Translations under genes and position numbers: made by a program | Notes under the pieces: model-generated | Seen by the model: the letters and a program-made list of their open reading frames with translations, nothing else | Database searches by the model: none | What the model was told of the DNA's origin: nothing | Assembly (NCBI GenBank): GCA_031286985.1 | Contig: JAITTL010000015.1 | Span: 1 to 59,579, forward strand | Length of the DNA: 59,579 nucleotides | Direction: 5' to 3' | Source of the DNA: Endomicrobium sp. | GTDB lineage: Bacteria > Elusimicrobiota > Endomicrobiia > Endomicrobiales > Endomicrobiaceae | Shown here: piece after piece, positions 56,771 through 59,579 of the stretch | Numbering within the stretch: position 1 is the first letter of the stretch | How the letters are laid out: each line of letters starts with the position of its first letter

Positions 56771-57892
56771 ATGATAAATCCAAGTTTTTTCTATGAAAAA
56801 CTCAAAGAAGGCAATATTGATTTTTTTGTAGGGGTTCCAGACTCTCTGTTAAAAAGTTTTTGTGCTTATTTAGCTGATAATTGTGAAGAAAACGAACATA
56901 TTATTGCAGTGAACGAAGGAGCAGCTGTGGCTCTTGCATCAGGGTATAATATAGCAGCAAATAAATCAGCCTTGGTCTACATGCAAAATTCAGGTATAGG
57001 TAACGCTGTAAATCCGCTTTTATCGCTTGCTGATCCTGAAGTTTTCAAGATCCCTGTGGTGCTTTTGATAGGATGGCGTGGACAACCCGGAGTTCATGAT
57101 GAACCTCAACATATTAAACAAGGCAAAATAACATTAAGATTGCTTGAAACCATGGATATTCCATATGAAATACTTTCTGATAATGAAAACGAAGTTACAA
57201 AGCAATTAAATACTTGCTTTAGCTTCTTATCTGAGAGCAGTTCCCCATATGCTTTAGTGGTTAGAAAAGATGTTTTTGCTCCGTATTCTTTAAAAAGTAT
57301 TAAAATGGAAGAACCTGGTTTGATGACCCGGGAGGAGGCGATAGAAGAGATTGTGAAAGCTTCCAAGAAAGATGAAATATTTTTTTCTACAACAGGTATG
57401 GCTTCGCGAGAATTATATGAATTACGTGATAAATACAAAATGGATCATTCACATGATTTCTTAACGGTGGGTTCAATGGGTCATGTTTCGCATATAGCGC
57501 TCTCTGTAGCTTTACAAAAACCAGATAGTGGAGTAACCGTTGTGGATGGCGATGGTGCAGCTCTTATGCACATGGGAGCAATTGCTACAATTGGAGTGAA
57601 GAAACCTATAAAATTTAAGCATATTGTTATCAACAATGCTGCGCATGATAGTGTTGGGGGACAACCTACAATCGCTCAGAATATTAATCTTTGCGATGTA
57701 GCCGTTGCATGTGGGTATAAATATGCACGTAGAGTAAAGCTAAAGACCGAACTCTTGGATGTTCTTTTGCAGGAAAAAGCGTCTCCATCTTTCATTGAAA
57801 TTTTTGTTAAAAAGGGTGCTAGAAAAAATTTGGGAAGACCAAAGGTGAAGCCTATTGAAAATAAAATGGAATTAATGAAACGATTTATGTAA
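56771..57892 (+). CDS. aepY: Phosphonopyruvate decarboxylase
   Basis: FFYEKLKEGNIDFFVGVPDSLLKSFCAYL; HIIAVNEGAAVALASGYNIA; TPP motif DGDGAALMHMGAIATIG; adjacent to PEP mutase. Confidence 0.93.
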   Translation: MINPSFFYEKLKEGNIDFFVGVPDSLLKSFCAYLADNCEENEHIIAVNEGAAVALASGYNIAANKSALVYMQNSGIGNAVNPLLSLADPEVFKIPVVLLIGWRGQPGVHDEPQHIKQGKITLRLLETMDIPYEILSDNENEVTKQLNTCFSFLSESSSPYALVVRKDVFAPYSLKSIKMEEPGLMTREEAIEEIVKASKKDEIFFSTTGMASRELYELRDKYKMDHSHDFLTVGSMGHVSHIALSVALQKPDSGVTVVDGDGAALMHMGAIATIGVKKPIKFKHIVINNAAHDSVGGQPTIAQNINLCDVAVACGYKYARRVKLKTELLDVLLQEKASPSFIEIFVKKGARKNLGRPKVKPIENKMELMKRFM

Positions 57893-57988
57893 AACAAAGA
57901 AAATATCATTAAAAAGAAAAAGCTTATTGATGTTTTATTTTTTGAAAAAATCTTATCGAAGCAAGAGTTAAAACTCAAGGCTGGGGAG

Positions 57989-58201
57989 TTGGGTTTAAAA
58001 AGTTTAAAAATAGTTAAAATCTTTAAATGGGTTTATATTGATCGTAGATGGAAAATTATGGTAGCTGGCATAGCGACAATTTGTGGGACGTACTACACAT
58101 GTGTGTGGTCCATGCATTTTATCGGTGTAATTGTTTCTGGTATTTTTGAGACGGTAAATATGAAACTTCCACCACGAAAAAATCCTAAAGATTTGCGATA
58201 A
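57989..58201 (+). CDS. Hypothetical membrane protein (weak, TTG start)
   Basis: Open frame with one hydrophobic segment WKIMVAGIATICGTYYTCVWSMHFIGVIVSGIF; same frame is open back to the aepY stop. Confidence 0.35.
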   Translation: MGLKSLKIVKIFKWVYIDRRWKIMVAGIATICGTYYTCVWSMHFIGVIVSGIFETVNMKLPPRKNPKDLR

Positions 58202-58859
58202 AAAGAATATGCCGTTCGCCAATAAGAATTTGTTTTGTAATTACTTATGGCAGTGGTTTTTAGAATTATTTTAATAGTATGTGTAAATTTTTGATAAGAA
58301 ATGTGATAGATACTTGGGATGAATAGGTGATAAGTGATATGCTCAAAAAAAAATCATAAAACATATTCAGTAAAAAGGATAACATAGATGAATTTTACAA
58401 ATAATAAAATCTAGCAAAGGAATTCGATGAAATAGTGGATTTTCGATTGATATTTGGTACGCTGGTTGGGTGTCAGAGATGCTTGTGTGTATTGGTCAAA
58501 GATGGTAGAAAAAAAATAGATGAGGAGTAAAGGAATTTTCAGAAAGAGAGAAGTAAGAGAGCAAGAGTTTGAAATAAGGAAGGGCAGAACAGCAAGAAAA
58601 GAGATCGAAAGGAAGTGGTCATGCAAGACACAAAGGGAGAGAAGTTTTAAAAAGGAAAGATTTAGAGAGATATAGAAGGATGGTGGAAGTCTGATAACAG
58701 AAGAAGACATGTCTACAGATGTAGTTAGGTTTTGATGATGATGTTTGTTTGCGATAAAAAAGAGAGTAAATGGAGATTGGATTTTTAAGAAAAAGAAAGA
58801 TGAAACGGTTTGCCGTACGGTATAATTGTGTATGAGAATGGGAAAAGGGGAGAGACAAA

Positions 58860-59579
58860 GTGAGAGTAGTTTTTGAATTGGGAAATAGAAAGGTAAGAAT
58901 GTTTGTATTTTTGTGCTTCGTGTGTGTGATTGTGGTGGGTCTGTTTAGTGGAAGAGCCCGAGCAGCAAAAAACGAAGAAGTACTGATACATTTAACAAGC
59001 AAACACAAAGTTCGATGGGGAGGAGAGAAATCAGGAGACAAAGTAACAAACCTGTCTATAGGAATGCAGGCAGAAATACGAGAAAAAAGAGAAATAGTGA
59101 TAAGTGGGCTAGATGGAGCCCCATTGCCAAGAGATAGAGATATAAAGGCAAGGGTTCTCGGATGCGAACTGGCGATAAAAACCTCAGGAGAAAACCACAG
59201 GGTAGTTGGGATAGTTGGAGTAGGAGCATACAGTTTGGCAGTGGAAGAAGGAAGAATAAAAGTGAATATGCAGGATGGAACGGAACTGTCAACAGAGACA
59301 AAAATAGGGGTCTCAGGCTTCCCACCACGCCCACGCCCACTACGGCAACTGCGGCGACGACTGCTGGACACATTCAATGATGGGGTTGATGATTTTCCTC
59401 CGCCGCTGGACACAGACACCCCCAATCCGCGGCTGGACACAGACACCCCCCCAATCCGCGGCTGGACACAGACACCCCCAATCCGCGGCTGGACACAGAC
59501 ACCCCCAATCCACGGCTGGACACAGACACCCCCAATCCACGGCTGGACACAGACACCCCCAATCCACGGCTGGACACAG
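58860..59579 (+). CDS. Secreted protein with C-terminal 9-aa tandem repeats (open at window end); not in ORF track
   Basis: GTG start 8 nt after GGGGAG, TATAAT at 58821; VRVVFELGNRKVRMFVFLCFVCVIVVGLFSGRARAAKNEEVLIHLTSKHKVRWGG...; 182 codons with no stop before the repeat array. Confidence 0.6.
   Translation, partial: MRVVFELGNRKVRMFVFLCFVCVIVVGLFSGRARAAKNEEVLIHLTSKHKVRWGGEKSGDKVTNLSIGMQAEIREKREIVISGLDGAPLPRDRDIKARVLGCELAIKTSGENHRVVGIVGVGAYSLAVEEGRIKVNMQDGTELSTETKIGVSGFPPRPRPLRQLRRRLLDTFNDGVDDFPPPLDTDTPNPRLDTDTPPIRGWTQTPPIRGWTQTPPIHGWTQTPPIHGWTQTPPIHGWTQ
59406..59579. repeat. 27-bp tandem repeat array CTGGACACAGACACCCCCAATCC(G/A)CGG, at least 6.4 copies, continues to window end
   Basis: Units start at 59406, 59433 (29 bp, C7 instead of C5), 59462, 59489, 59516, 59543, 59570. 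Confidence 0.97.

Noticed and set aside
58619-59446. 275-aa minus-strand ORF, Ser/Thr/Pro-rich
   Set aside because: Low-complexity antisense of the purine-rich region and six-frame-open repeat; plus strand has promoter, RBS and signal peptide
59340-59577. Minus-strand repeat ORFs (CPAVDWGCL, SSRGLGVSV)
   Set aside because: Products of the repeat being open in all frames; no start context
59406-59579. Possible CRISPR array
   Set aside because: Head-to-tail 27-bp units with no spacers; ordinary tandem repeat

Overview
AT-rich bacterial chromosomal window. Gene content and order look like Elusimicrobiota, possibly Endomicrobium; this placement is inference only, no search was run. Most of it is housekeeping: rplY-prs-glmU, dnaN-dciA-like-gyrB, gyrA, pepP-efp-accB-accC-gmhA, radA, an Mla/MCE transporter, alr-dnaB-rplI-rpsR-ssb-rpsF, cca, three tRNAs, nfu-thrB-lysC-cimA, type III glutamine synthetase, a DtxR/FeoA/FeoB iron locus, dnaX-recR and a PorGDAB oxidoreductase. 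A probable replication origin lies upstream of dnaN, where minus-strand genes give way to plus-strand genes and DnaA-box-like 9-mers occur. The most interesting accessory part is 47-58 kb. It holds a two-component pair and a phosphonate biosynthesis locus: PEP mutase with an N-terminal cytidylyltransferase-like domain, phosphonopyruvate decarboxylase, and a nucleotidyltransferase/2-aminoethylphosphonate transaminase fusion. These sit beside a CDP-glycerol-transferase-like protein and an unusual fusion of a YidC/Oxa1-like domain to an alkaline-phosphatase-superfamily domain. I read the locus as a candidate system for decorating a surface glycan or lipid with aminoethylphosphonate. The window ends inside a 27-bp tandem repeat array at the 3' part of a secreted-protein ORF missing from the supplied track. 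Several decayed genes and palindromes are also reported.
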